Shown here: positions 46,840 to 57,240 of the stretch, piece after piece
Layout of the letters: every line of letters begins with the position of its first letter
Position numbering within the stretch: position 1 is the first letter of the stretch
Source: Ideonella livida
GTDB taxonomy: Bacteria; Pseudomonadota; Gammaproteobacteria; Burkholderiales; Burkholderiaceae_C
Direction: 5' to 3'
DNA length: 64,000 bases
Assembly: GCF_010499455.1 (NCBI RefSeq)
Contig: NZ_JAAGOH010000004.1
Span: forward strand, 62,001-126,000
The notes under the pieces: generated by a model
Told to the model about the DNA's origin: nothing
The model's database searches: none
Seen by the model: only the letters and a program-made list of their open reading frames with translations
Translations under genes and position numbers: made by a program

Positions 46840-48066
46840 ATGCCGTTCCGCGACTCGTCCACCCCGATCCCTGTCTCTCCCAGTGTCAAGGGGCGAGGTA
46901 CGGTGTGGCTCATGCCCCACCGGTTCAGCCAAGATCAGCGTGAGCCAGTGGACGATGGCTGGTGCCCACAGCGACCAAGGGACGCCCGGTCAGAGCTTTC
47001 TGCGGTCAGCCTGCCGACCCGTGTGGAACCGGTGGAGGTGCGCAGCATCTTGACCGGCAACGATTCGCCGGACATCAAGTTCGACCTGTCCCTCAATCCC
47101 TATCGGGGCTGCGAGCACGGGTGCATCTATTGCTATGCACGGCCCACACACAGCTACCTCAACCTCTCGCCGGGCCTTGAGTTTGAGACCCGCATCCTCG
47201 CCAAGACCAATGCCGCACAGCGGCTCAGAGAGGCACTGGCCAGCCCAGGCTATGAGCCTTTGGCACTCAATCTGGGATCAGCGACCGACGCCTACCAGCC
47301 CGCAGAGCGACGACTGGGCATCACGCGAGCACTCATCGAAGTGCTCGCCGAACATCGGCATCCGTTCTCTGTCATCACCAAATCAGCAAGCATCGAGCGT
47401 GATCTGGACTTGCTGGCCCCCATGGCGGCGCAGGGCCTGGTGGGCGCCTATGTTTCCATCACCACCCTCGATCCAGCCTTGGCCGCCATCATGGAGCCCC
47501 GCGCTGCAGCGCCCCAACGGCGACTGCAAACCATAGAGCGGCTCGCCAATGCCGGCATCCCCGTGGGGGTCAGCGTCTCTCCCGTGATTCCCTTCCTCAA
47601 CGAACCAGAGCTCGAACGCATCCTGGAGTCCGCTGCGGCCGCAGGCGCACGCCATGCTTTTTCCATTCCCTTGCGGCTGCCCTGGGAGGTGAACCCGCTG
47701 TTTCAGGACTGGCTTGCCCGACATTTTCCGCAGCGTGCCGCACGTGTCATGGCTCGGCTGCGGGATATGCGAGGCGGCAAAGACAACGATGCCCAATTTG
47801 GCAGCCGCATGACCGGCCACGGCCTGTGGGCGGATCTGCTGCGGCAGCGCTTCGAGAAGGCTCGGCGGCGGCTGGGGCTGTCGGCTGACCGCATCGTGTT
47901 GGACGACAGCCTCTTCCGCCGCCCCGAGCCCGCCGCGGGGCAGAAGCCTGAAAGCGGCCCGCTGCCGCTGAGCCGTCGGCGCAGTGCGTCAGGTGCTGGT
48001 GTGCCTAGTCAAACGGCAAGAATGCCGCATCCGACCCGGATGCCGCTGCAGAGGCCTCTGTTCTGA
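46840..48066 (+). CDS. Radical SAM protein, PA0069/SPL-related family, SOS-controlled
   Basis: A 408-residue radical SAM enzyme of the PA0069-like group, related to spore photoproduct lyase. The cluster cysteines are in NPYRGCEHGCIYCYARPTH (CX3CX2C, about residues 91-98). FETRILAKTNAAQRLREAL, LGSATDAYQPAERR and SVITKSASIERDLDLL follow in family order, and RDMRGGKDNDAQFGSRM is near the end. KGRG near residue 17 is also shared with relatives. A LexA box overlaps its promoter, which suggests a DNA-damage role. The substrate is unknown. The last ~45 residues are low-complexity. Confidence 0.9.
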   Translation: MPFRDSSTPIPVSPSVKGRGTVWLMPHRFSQDQREPVDDGWCPQRPRDARSELSAVSLPTRVEPVEVRSILTGNDSPDIKFDLSLNPYRGCEHGCIYCYARPTHSYLNLSPGLEFETRILAKTNAAQRLREALASPGYEPLALNLGSATDAYQPAERRLGITRALIEVLAEHRHPFSVITKSASIERDLDLLAPMAAQGLVGAYVSITTLDPALAAIMEPRAAAPQRRLQTIERLANAGIPVGVSVSPVIPFLNEPELERILESAAAAGARHAFSIPLRLPWEVNPLFQDWLARHFPQRAARVMARLRDMRGGKDNDAQFGSRMTGHGLWADLLRQRFEKARRRLGLSADRIVLDDSLFRRPEPAAGQKPESGPLPLSRRRSASGAGVPSQTARMPHPTRMPLQRPLF

Positions 48067-48072
48067 GGACAT

Positions 48073-48090
48073 GCCTGGTCACGGCCAGGC
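48073..48090. terminator. Small hairpin between convergent radical SAM and dnaJ genes
   Basis: GCCTGG-TCACGG-CCAGGC lies in the 35-base gap between the two stop codons. It has no T-run on either side; a weak two-way stop or chance. Confidence 0.25.
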
Positions 48091-48101
48091 AGGCCCGCGC
48101 C

Positions 48102-49244
48102 TTACTTGAACAGATCCTTCACGCGGTCTGTCCAGCTCTTGGCATTGGGCGAGTGCTTGTCGCCGCCCTTGCGGAAGCTCTCATCGAGTTCCTTCATCAG
48201 CTTTCGCTGATGTTCAGTCATTTTCACCGGGGTCTCGACGGTGACGTGACAGTACAGATCGCCAGGGTAAGCGGAGCGCAGCCCCTTGATGCCCTTGCCG
48301 CGCAGACGGAAGGTCTTGCCGTGCTGCGTGCCTTCGGGGATCTCGATCTCGACCTTGGCGGTCAAGGTCGGCACTTCGATGGCGCCACCGAGAGCGGCGG
48401 TCGTCATGGGCACTGGCACGGTGCAGTGCAGGTCATCACCGTCGCGCTCGAAGATGTCATGCTGCCGGATGCGGATCTCGATGTAGAGGTCCCCGGCCGG
48501 TCCGCCGTTGGTCCCCGGTTCGCCATTGCCTGCGGAGCGGATCCGCATGCCTTCGTTGATGCCCGCCGGGATTTTGACTTCTAGGGTCTTCTGGCGCTTG
48601 AGGCGACCGGCACCGTTGCAGCTCGGGCAGGGCTCAGGAATGATCTTGCCGGTGCCGTGACAGTGCGGGCAGGTCTGCTGGACGCTGAAGAAGCCCTGGC
48701 GCATGTGCACCGTGCCCGCACCGTTGCAGGTGCCGCAGGTCTTGGCCTTAGTGCCGGGTTTGGCCCCAGTGCCGCCACAAGTATCGCAGTTGTCCCAACT
48801 GGGAATGCGGATCTGCGTGTCCTTGCCGGCGGCGGCCTCTTCCAGGCTGATCTCGACGGCGTAGCTCAGGTCGTTGCCACGGTAGACCTGCTGCCCGCCA
48901 CCCCGTCGACCATTGCCACCGCCTTGGCCACCAAAGATGTCCCCGAAGATGTCGCCAAAGGCTTCCGCAAAGCCGCCAAAACCCTCACCGCCCCGACCCA
49001 TGCCGGCGTTGGGGTCGACACCCGCATGGCCGTACTGGTCGTAGGCGGCCCGTTTTTGGGCATCGGAGAGCATCTCGTAGGCCTCCTTGGCCTCCTTGAA
49101 CTTCTCCTCAGCCTCCTTGGCGCCGTCACCCTGGTTGCGATCAGGGTGGAACTTCATGGCCAACTTGCGATAGGCCTTCTTGATCTCGTCGTCCGAGGCG
49201 TTCTTGGCTACGCCCAGGACCTCGTAGTAGTCACGCTTTGCCAT
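48102..49244 (-). CDS. dnaJ: Chaperone protein DnaJ
   Basis: A 380-residue class A J-protein. The J-domain has [10 protein letters not shown] with the HPD motif. A Gly/Phe-rich stretch (about 78-115) is followed by four CXXCXGXG zinc repeats ([32 protein letters not shown]) and the C-terminal substrate domains. It stimulates the DnaK ATPase. It ends the grpE-dnaK-dnaJ operon. Confidence 0.98.
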   Translation of the reverse strand: MAKRDYYEVLGVAKNASDDEIKKAYRKLAMKFHPDRNQGDGAKEAEEKFKEAKEAYEMLSDAQKRAAYDQYGHAGVDPNAGMGRGGEGFGGFAEAFGDIFGDIFGGQGGGNGRRGGGQQVYRGNDLSYAVEISLEEAAAGKDTQIRIPSWDNCDTCGGTGAKPGTKAKTCGTCNGAGTVHMRQGFFSVQQTCPHCHGTGKIIPEPCPSCNGAGRLKRQKTLEVKIPAGINEGMRIRSAGNGEPGTNGGPAGDLYIEIRIRQHDIFERDGDDLHCTVPVPMTTAALGGAIEVPTLTAKVEIEIPEGTQHGKTFRLRGKGIKGLRSAYPGDLYCHVTVETPVKMTEHQRKLMKELDESFRKGGDKHSPNAKSWTDRVKDLFK

Positions 49245-49283
49245 CTCGGGATCTCGCGCTTAAAACAGAATCGCCGCGTGCAA

Positions 49284-49300
49284 GGAGCCCTGCGGGCTCC
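49284..49300 (-). other. Hairpin between dnaK and dnaJ
   Basis: GGAGCCC-GCA-GGGCTCC on the minus strand, 55 bases past the dnaK stop and 39 bases before the dnaJ start. It lacks a T-run and may lower dnaJ output relative to dnaK, a common feature of this operon. Confidence 0.4.
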
Positions 49301-49355
49301 CCGGACGCGGCGGGCACTCACGGCCGGCCACAGACCGGGCCGGGGGGCCGGAAGA

Positions 49356-51299
49356 TCACTTCTTCACTTCCTTGAACTCAGCGTCCACGACGTTGTCGTC
49401 TGCCGGCTTGCCGCCTGCAGCAGCAGCGGCCTCGGCGCCGGCACCTGCCGCAGCCTGTGCGGCACCTGCTGCAGCCTGCTGGTCCGCATACATCTTCTCG
49501 CCCAGCTTCTGGCTGGCGGTCATCAGGGCTTCGGTGCGGGCCTCGATGGCTTCCTTGTCATCGCCCTTGAGGGCTTCTTCGGCTTCCTTGAGGGCTGCCT
49601 CGATGGCTTCCTTCTCGGCCGCTTCGAGTTTGTCACCGTACTCGCCCAGGCTCTTCTTGACCGAGTGGATCATGCCGTCCGCATTGTTTCGCGCCTGCAC
49701 CAGCTCCAGCTTCTTCTTGTCCTCGGCGGCATTGGCTTCGGCATCCTTGACCATCTTCTCGATCTCCGCCTCGGACAGTCCGGAGTTCGCCTTGATGGTG
49801 ATCTTGTTTTCCTTGCCCGTGCCCTTGTCCTTGGCGGAGACATGGAGGATGCCGTTGGCATCGATGTCGAAGGTCACTTCGATCTGCGGCACGCCACGCG
49901 GCGCGGGCGGAATGCCCTCCAGGTTGAATTCACCCAGGCTCTTGTTGCCCGAGGCCATCTCCCGCTCACCCTGGAACACCTTGATGGTCACGGCCGGCTG
50001 GTTGTCGTCCGCGGTGGAAAAGGTCTGGGCAAACTTGGTCGGGATGGTCGTGTTCTTCTTGATCATCTTGGTCATCACGCCGCCCAGGGTCTCAATGCCC
50101 AGGGACAGGGGGGTGACGTCCAGCAGCAGCACGTCCTTGCGATCGCCTGACAGCACCTGACCCTGGATGGCGGCACCTACTGCCACGGCCTCGTCAGGGT
50201 TCACGTCCTTGCGCGGATCCTTGCCGAAGAATTCCTTGACCTTGTCCTGCACCTTGGGCATGCGGGACATGCCGCCCACGAGGATCACGTCATCGATCTC
50301 GCTGGTCTTGACACCCGCGTCCTTGATCGCGGTGCGGCAGGGTTCGATGGTGCGGTCGATCAGCTCCTCCACCAGGGCTTCGAGCTTGGCGCGGGACAGC
50401 TTGAGGTTGAGGTGCTTCGGGCCGGTGGCATCAGCCGTGATGTAGGGCAGGTTGATGTCGGTGGCGGCCGAGGAGGACAGCTCGATCTTGGCCTTTTCGG
50501 CGGCCTCCTTCAGGCGCTGCAGTGCCAGCACATCCTTGGTCAGGTCAACGCCTTGCTCTTTCTTGAACTCGGCAATGATGTAGTCGATGATGCGCTGGTC
50601 GAAGTCTTCACCGCCCAGGAAGGTGTCACCGTTGGTCGACAGCACTTCGAACTGCATTTCGCCGTCCACGTCGGCGATTTCGATGATCGAGATGTCGAAG
50701 GTGCCACCACCCAGGTCATACACCGCGATCTTGCGGTCACCCTTGCCGCCCTTGTCCAGGCCGAAAGCCAGCGCTGCAGCGGTGGGCTCATTGATGATGC
50801 GCTTGACTTCCAGACCGGCAATGCGGCCGGCGTCCTTGGTCGCCTGGCGCTGTGCATCGTTGAAATAGGCCGGCACCGTGATGACGGCCTCGGTCACTTC
50901 TTCGCCCAGGTAGTCCTCGGCGGTCTTCTTCATCTTGCGCAGGACTTCGGCACTGACCTGCGGCGGGGCCATCTTCTTGCCGCGCACTTCCACCCAGGCG
51001 TCACCGTTGTCGGCGGCGGCGATGGTGTAGGGCATCAGGTCGATGTCCTTCTGCACTTCCTTCTCGGTGAACTTGCGGCCGATCAGGCGCTTGACCGCGT
51101 ACAAGGTGTTGCGCGGGTTGGTGACGGCCTGGCGCTTGGCCGAGGCACCCACAAGGATCTCGCCATCTTCTTGGTAGGCAATGATGGAAGGCGTGGTGCG
51201 TGCACCCTCGCTGTTCTCGATCACCTTGGTGGTGTTGCCTTCCATGATGGCCACGCACGAGTTCGTGGTGCCCAGGTCGATGCCAATGATCTTGCCCAT
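49356..51299 (-). CDS. dnaK: Chaperone protein DnaK (Hsp70)
   Basis: A 647-residue Hsp70. [16 protein letters not shown] is the first phosphate loop, followed by [15 protein letters not shown] and [11 protein letters not shown]. The substrate domain and the helical lid end in an Ala/Gly-rich stretch and the DAEFKEVKK tail. Length and order are normal. It is flanked by grpE and dnaJ. Confidence 0.99.
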   Translation of the reverse strand: MGKIIGIDLGTTNSCVAIMEGNTTKVIENSEGARTTPSIIAYQEDGEILVGASAKRQAVTNPRNTLYAVKRLIGRKFTEKEVQKDIDLMPYTIAAADNGDAWVEVRGKKMAPPQVSAEVLRKMKKTAEDYLGEEVTEAVITVPAYFNDAQRQATKDAGRIAGLEVKRIINEPTAAALAFGLDKGGKGDRKIAVYDLGGGTFDISIIEIADVDGEMQFEVLSTNGDTFLGGEDFDQRIIDYIIAEFKKEQGVDLTKDVLALQRLKEAAEKAKIELSSSAATDINLPYITADATGPKHLNLKLSRAKLEALVEELIDRTIEPCRTAIKDAGVKTSEIDDVILVGGMSRMPKVQDKVKEFFGKDPRKDVNPDEAVAVGAAIQGQVLSGDRKDVLLLDVTPLSLGIETLGGVMTKMIKKNTTIPTKFAQTFSTADDNQPAVTIKVFQGEREMASGNKSLGEFNLEGIPPAPRGVPQIEVTFDIDANGILHVSAKDKGTGKENKITIKANSGLSEAEIEKMVKDAEANAAEDKKKLELVQARNNADGMIHSVKKSLGEYGDKLEAAEKEAIEAALKEAEEALKGDDKEAIEARTEALMTASQKLGEKMYADQQAAAGAAQAAAGAGAEAAAAAGGKPADDNVVDAEFKEVKK

Positions 51300-51397
51300 G
51301 TTCTGTTGCTCCTGTAGTCAGTCAGCCTTGAAGCGCATGTAGGGATAACCGCTGCGCTTTCAAGGGCTTGGATGTGTGGTGTGGGGGCCAGCCCGAT

Positions 51398-51934
51398 TTA
51401 CTTGGGGGCAGCCACGGTGACCAGCGCCGGACGCAGCACACGGTCGGCGATGAGGTAGCCCTTTTGCAGCACGGCCACCACCGTGTTGGGATCCTGCTCC
51501 GCAGGCACCATGCTGATGGCCTGATGCTGGTGGGGATCGAACTTGGTGCCCGCCGGCGGGTTGACTTCCAGGACCTTGTTGCGCTCCAGGGCGGCAGCAA
51601 GCTGGCGCAGGGTGGCGTGCACGCCTTCAAGCACCTTGTCCACCGGTGCGCCCGGCATGGCGATGGCCGCCTCCAAGCTGTCCTTGACCGGCAGAAGCGA
51701 TTCGGCAAAAGCCTCCACCGCAAACTTGCGGGCCTTGGAGACTTCTTCCTCGGCACGACGACGAATGTTCTCGGTCTCTGCCTTGGCACGCAGGTAGGCG
51801 TCAGACACTTCAGTGTGGCGCGCCTCGAGCTCCGCGAGCTTGGCCGACAGGTCGACGGCGGGCGCATCACCCCCCACCGCTGCGGCATCGGCATTGACGT
51901 TGGGGACGTCCGGGTTCTGATCTTGTGGGTTCAT
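51398..51934 (-). CDS. grpE: Nucleotide exchange factor GrpE
   Basis: A 178-residue DnaK exchange factor. A long N-terminal helix ([20 protein letters not shown], then NIRRRAEEE) is followed by the beta domain with [14 protein letters not shown] and [19 protein letters not shown]. The ATG at 51934 ([10 protein letters not shown]) is used; the frame runs upstream to 52051 without homology. Confidence 0.97.
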   Translation of the reverse strand: MNPQDQNPDVPNVNADAAAVGGDAPAVDLSAKLAELEARHTEVSDAYLRAKAETENIRRRAEEEVSKARKFAVEAFAESLLPVKDSLEAAIAMPGAPVDKVLEGVHATLRQLAAALERNKVLEVNPPAGTKFDPHQHQAISMVPAEQDPNTVVAVLQKGYLIADRVLRPALVTVAAPK

Positions 51935-52045
51935 GGTCGGGAGAGAGGAAAGGTGGTGCCCGAGGGACGATGGCTCGGCGGCCTCTGGCCGCCGCACCGC
52001 CGTACCAACCCGGCATGCTCCCGGACCTGTGGCCATTTCCCCTGC

Positions 52046-52052
52046 TTTCAAG
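52046..52052 (-). promoter_or_regulatory. Possible sigma-32 -35 element upstream of grpE
   Basis: CTTGAAA on the minus strand, 112 bases before the grpE start, equals the heat-shock sigma factor -35 core. A matching CCCCAT-type -10 was not found at the proper distance, so this is only half a promoter. No CIRCE element (HrcA operator) was seen. Confidence 0.35.
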
Positions 52053-52097
52053 AGGGGCGGGTCAAAAAATTTGCGAAACCTCGCGCGCGGTCAGCGG

Positions 52098-52553
52098 TCA
52101 GGACGGATCGATGGAGACGCTCCAGCGGTCCCACTGGGCCAGCTCGCGCCGGTCCTTCTTGGTGGGGCGGCCATGGGTGAGTGTGGCCGCCGGCTCCACC
52201 CCCTGGCGACGCTGCTCTTTTGCCGCCTCACGCGCCTGCAGGCTGGCGGCTGTCTCCCGGTAGAGCTGCTGAGCTACCGGCGCAGGCCCCCGGATATCAC
52301 TCAGGCCGAGCACTTCCAGTTCTCGTGCTGGCATCCCAGGATCTCTCCACGTGATCCGGTCGCCGGGTTTCAGGTCGCGCGAGGCCTTGGCCGCCTGGCC
52401 ATTGACCTCCAGACGGCCTTTGTCGATGGCCTGCACTGCCAGGCTCCGGGTCTTGAAGAACCGGGCTGCCCACAACCACTTGTCCAGGCGAACCGGATGG
52501 TCGACCCAACGCGGGGCCGGCGGCAGGCTCTGCTCGGCAGGTTGGCGGCTCAT
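52098..52553 (-). CDS. hslR: S4-domain RNA-binding heat shock protein 15
   Basis: A 151-residue Hsp15-like protein that binds stalled 50S subunits carrying peptidyl-tRNA. The S4 domain reads VRLDKWLWAARFFKTRSLAV and EVNGQAAKASRDLKPGD. A basic C-terminal tail (GRPTKKDRRELAQW) follows. The ATG at 52553 overlaps the hemH stop (ATGA). It lies upstream of grpE on the same strand, 163 bases apart. Confidence 0.9.
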   Translation of the reverse strand: MSRQPAEQSLPPAPRWVDHPVRLDKWLWAARFFKTRSLAVQAIDKGRLEVNGQAAKASRDLKPGDRITWRDPGMPARELEVLGLSDIRGPAPVAQQLYRETAASLQAREAAKEQRRQGVEPAATLTHGRPTKKDRRELAQWDRWSVSIDPS

Positions 52554-53644
52554 CGGGTCGCCCCGGCGTCCAAGGCGCGGAGTCGGCTGGCTTCTCGCGC
52601 GCCGGGATCGTCCGTCAATGTCCAGCCTGAGAGATGGCGCTGCACCAGTCCGGTCAAGGCGCGCATACCTTGAGGATCGTCGTTCAGGCAAGGTACGTAG
52701 TGGAAGTCTTTGCCACCTGCCGCCAGAAATGCAGCCCGCCCTTCCTGTTCGATCTCTTCCAGGGTCTCCAGGCAGTCGGCCGCGAAACCGGGGCAGATCA
52801 CGTCCACCCGCTCCCGCCCTTGACGCGCCAGCGCCTCCAAGGTGGGTTCGGTGGCAGGTTCAAGCCAACGTGCCTTGCCAAATCGGCTCTGGAAACTCAC
52901 GCCGAACTGGTCGCGTTGCAACTGCAAAGCCTCCGCCAGCAGCCGCGCAGTCTTGTGGCAGTGGCAATGGTAGGGGTCCCCGAGGTGCAGGGTGCGCTCC
53001 GGCATGCCATGGAAACTCATCAGCAAATATCCCGGTCCGCCCTGTCGCTGCCAGTGGCGACGCACCGAGGCGGCCAGCGCCTCGATATAGCCGGGATCGT
53101 CGTGGTACTGGTGCACAAAGCGCAACTCGGGTACCCAGCGGGTCTCGCGCCCCCAGCGGGTGACCGCATCAAAGACGCTGCCGGTGGTCGCACCCGAATA
53201 CTGCGGATAGGCCGGCAGGATCAGGATGCGTTGTGCGCCCGCGCGGCGCAAGGCGTCCAGTCCCGAGGCTACTGACGGCTGACCGTAGCGCATGGCGGGC
53301 TCCACCAGCACCGGACAACCCGACTCGCCCAAGTACCCCTGGAGCAAAGCAGCCTGCCGCTGGGTCCACACCCACAGTGGCGAACCCTCCGCCGTCCAGA
53401 CACTGGCGTACTTGCGGGCCGATTTGGCAGGGCGGGTCCGCAGGATGATGCCATGGAGGATGGGCTTCCAGAGCAGCGCCGGCAACTCGACCACCCGCGG
53501 ATCGCTCAGGAACTCTGCCAGGTAGCGCCGCAACGCCTGTGGCGTCGGCGCGTCAGGAGTGCCCAGGTTGACCAACAGCACACCCACGCGGGACGGGCTG
53601 CCATGGGGGAGGGGAGGTGCAGCTTGGAAGCTCATCGTGTTCAA
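52550..53644 (-). CDS. hemH: Ferrochelatase
   Basis: A 364-residue enzyme inserting iron into protoporphyrin IX, the last step of protoheme synthesis. VLLVNLGTPDAP is the N-terminal block, the active-site histidine is in LMSFHGMPERTLHLGDPY, and PGFAADCLETLEEI carries the conserved acid. GDPYHCHCHKTA follows the histidine. The length is normal. An in-frame ATG three codons later (53635) is an alternative start. It is coupled to hslR by a four-base overlap. Confidence 0.96.
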   Translation of the reverse strand: MNTMSFQAAPPLPHGSPSRVGVLLVNLGTPDAPTPQALRRYLAEFLSDPRVVELPALLWKPILHGIILRTRPAKSARKYASVWTAEGSPLWVWTQRQAALLQGYLGESGCPVLVEPAMRYGQPSVASGLDALRRAGAQRILILPAYPQYSGATTGSVFDAVTRWGRETRWVPELRFVHQYHDDPGYIEALAASVRRHWQRQGGPGYLLMSFHGMPERTLHLGDPYHCHCHKTARLLAEALQLQRDQFGVSFQSRFGKARWLEPATEPTLEALARQGRERVDVICPGFAADCLETLEEIEQEGRAAFLAAGGKDFHYVPCLNDDPQGMRALTGLVQRHLSGWTLTDDPGAREASRLRALDAGATR

Positions 53645-53683
53645 GAGGTACGCCGTTCCGAGACGAGCGTCCGGCTTATCGGC

Positions 53684-54601
53684 TCAAAGGTGGTCCAGCT
53701 CGTGGGGTTGCGTGATGGTGGCGAAGGTGATGGTGGGCGTTCGCCCGTCAGACGGCGGGGCGCCCAACCCGATGGCACCATGGCCATGCAGGGTGCAGCT
53801 GCCGCGCCGCAGGCTCAATACCTCGTCGTCATCGCCAAAACGTACAAAGGTGCCATTGATGCTCAGGTCTAACAGCTCCAGTCCTGCGCCTGCGGCGTCG
53901 ATGCGCGCATGGCTGCGCGACACGCGACCGTCATCGATCACCACCCCGCAATCCGGGTTGCGGCCAATCTGCAGCGGCAATTGCCCGCGGGCACGGCAGA
54001 GCGTCTTTCCCCGCCAGCTCAGCATGATGCCCAGTGCGGGCAGGGCGGTCTCGCCGGTGCGGGTGCCTTGGTGGGTCAGCAGGGAGTCCGAGGGGCTTGC
54101 GCAGTGCACCAGCACTTCCACCGGTTCCTGCCGACCTCGCAGCTGCATGGGCGGCAGGCTGCGGAACTGGAGCTGCAGGGGCTCGGAGAGCTCACGCCAG
54201 AAGTCGCGGGTCACCAGCGTCTCGCCCGTGTCCGCATGGTCCAGGAGACGGGCGGCCACGTTGACGGCGTCGCCGAAGCAGTCGCCGTCCACCTCCACCA
54301 CGTCGCCCACACCCAGCCCCAATTGGAGATGCAGCTGAGGTGCGCCGGGCGCGACAACGCCCAGGCGTTGCTGGGCCTCAAGGGCGGCATTCAGGGCGCC
54401 TCCCGGACGGGCGAACACAGCCAAAAGTCCGTCACCGAGGGTCTTGACCACTACACCACGGTGCCGTTCGACCGCGTGGGCCACCTCGTGCACGGCACGC
54501 GTGACATGCTCGGCGGCGACGGTGTTGCCCAGGGATTCGTAAAGGCCGGTGCTGCCGCGCAGGTCAGCAAACAGCACGGTGCGACGACTCACGTTTCCCA
54601 T
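53684..54601 (-). CDS. Class III nucleotidyl cyclase fused to an FHA domain
   Basis: A 305-residue two-domain protein. Residues 5-165 are a class III adenylate/guanylate cyclase domain: LFADLRGSTGLYESLG carries the first metal aspartate, VVVKTLGDGLLAVF the second aspartate and a lysine, and DAVNVAARLLDHA the transition-state Asn and Arg. Residues 205-290 are an FHA domain, with IGRNPDCGVVIDDGRVSRSH and SINGTFVRFG, which binds phosphothreonine peptides. The residues needed for catalysis look intact. No kinase or phosphatase gene is next to it. Whether it makes cAMP or cGMP is unclear. Confidence 0.88.
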   Translation of the reverse strand: MGNVSRRTVLFADLRGSTGLYESLGNTVAAEHVTRAVHEVAHAVERHRGVVVKTLGDGLLAVFARPGGALNAALEAQQRLGVVAPGAPQLHLQLGLGVGDVVEVDGDCFGDAVNVAARLLDHADTGETLVTRDFWRELSEPLQLQFRSLPPMQLRGRQEPVEVLVHCASPSDSLLTHQGTRTGETALPALGIMLSWRGKTLCRARGQLPLQIGRNPDCGVVIDDGRVSRSHARIDAAGAGLELLDLSINGTFVRFGDDDEVLSLRRGSCTLHGHGAIGLGAPPSDGRTPTITFATITQPHELDHL

Positions 54602-54678
54602 AGGGAAGACAGTGTAGCCCGCCCCGCAAGGGCTCAGGCCGGGCAGGCCTCCCGGGAGGGGAGACCTTCCGTCTGGAC

Positions 54679-56877
<2,199 letters not shown>

Positions 56878-57240
56878 GCAAATCCTTGTCGAGTCTCGAA
56901 CTGCCGGTGGGGTAGGGCGCGAGCGTGAGGGCCATACCCGCTGAGTCGCCCTGCGTGGGGCGAGAACCGCGGCCACGAGGGCCGGCGTGGCCGTCAGCCT
57001 GGCGGCCAACCCTTGTACGGCGGCCGCACCGGCGGGCATATTGCTATGGCCCGCCTAGAAACATTTCAGGAGGGCAGGCGCGCAATTTGCCGCAAAAAGC
57101 GGATTATACCGTTGTCCTCAACTTGATTCCAATTCCCAAGGACACCAAAGCCCCTGCGAGCAGGCCGAAAGCGTGTCTGGCGGAGGGCAAGAAGGGGAAC
57201 CCTTGCCCCCGCGATCCACCGCATAGAGGCCTCCTCGCAC
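56878..57240. other. 363-bp gap between dnaG and rpoD
   Basis: This gap holds the rpoD promoter at 57103-57132 and a roughly 225-base leader. A frame stays open through the leader in line with rpoD, but it lacks a ribosome-binding site and homology. No rpsU is present. Confidence 0.6.
57103..57132 (-). promoter_or_regulatory. Sigma-70 promoter of rpoD
   Basis: On the minus strand the -35 box TTGGAA (57127-57132) and the consensus -10 box TATAAT (57103-57108) are 18 bases apart, in a locally AT-rich patch. This lets rpoD be transcribed apart from dnaG. Confidence 0.7.
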
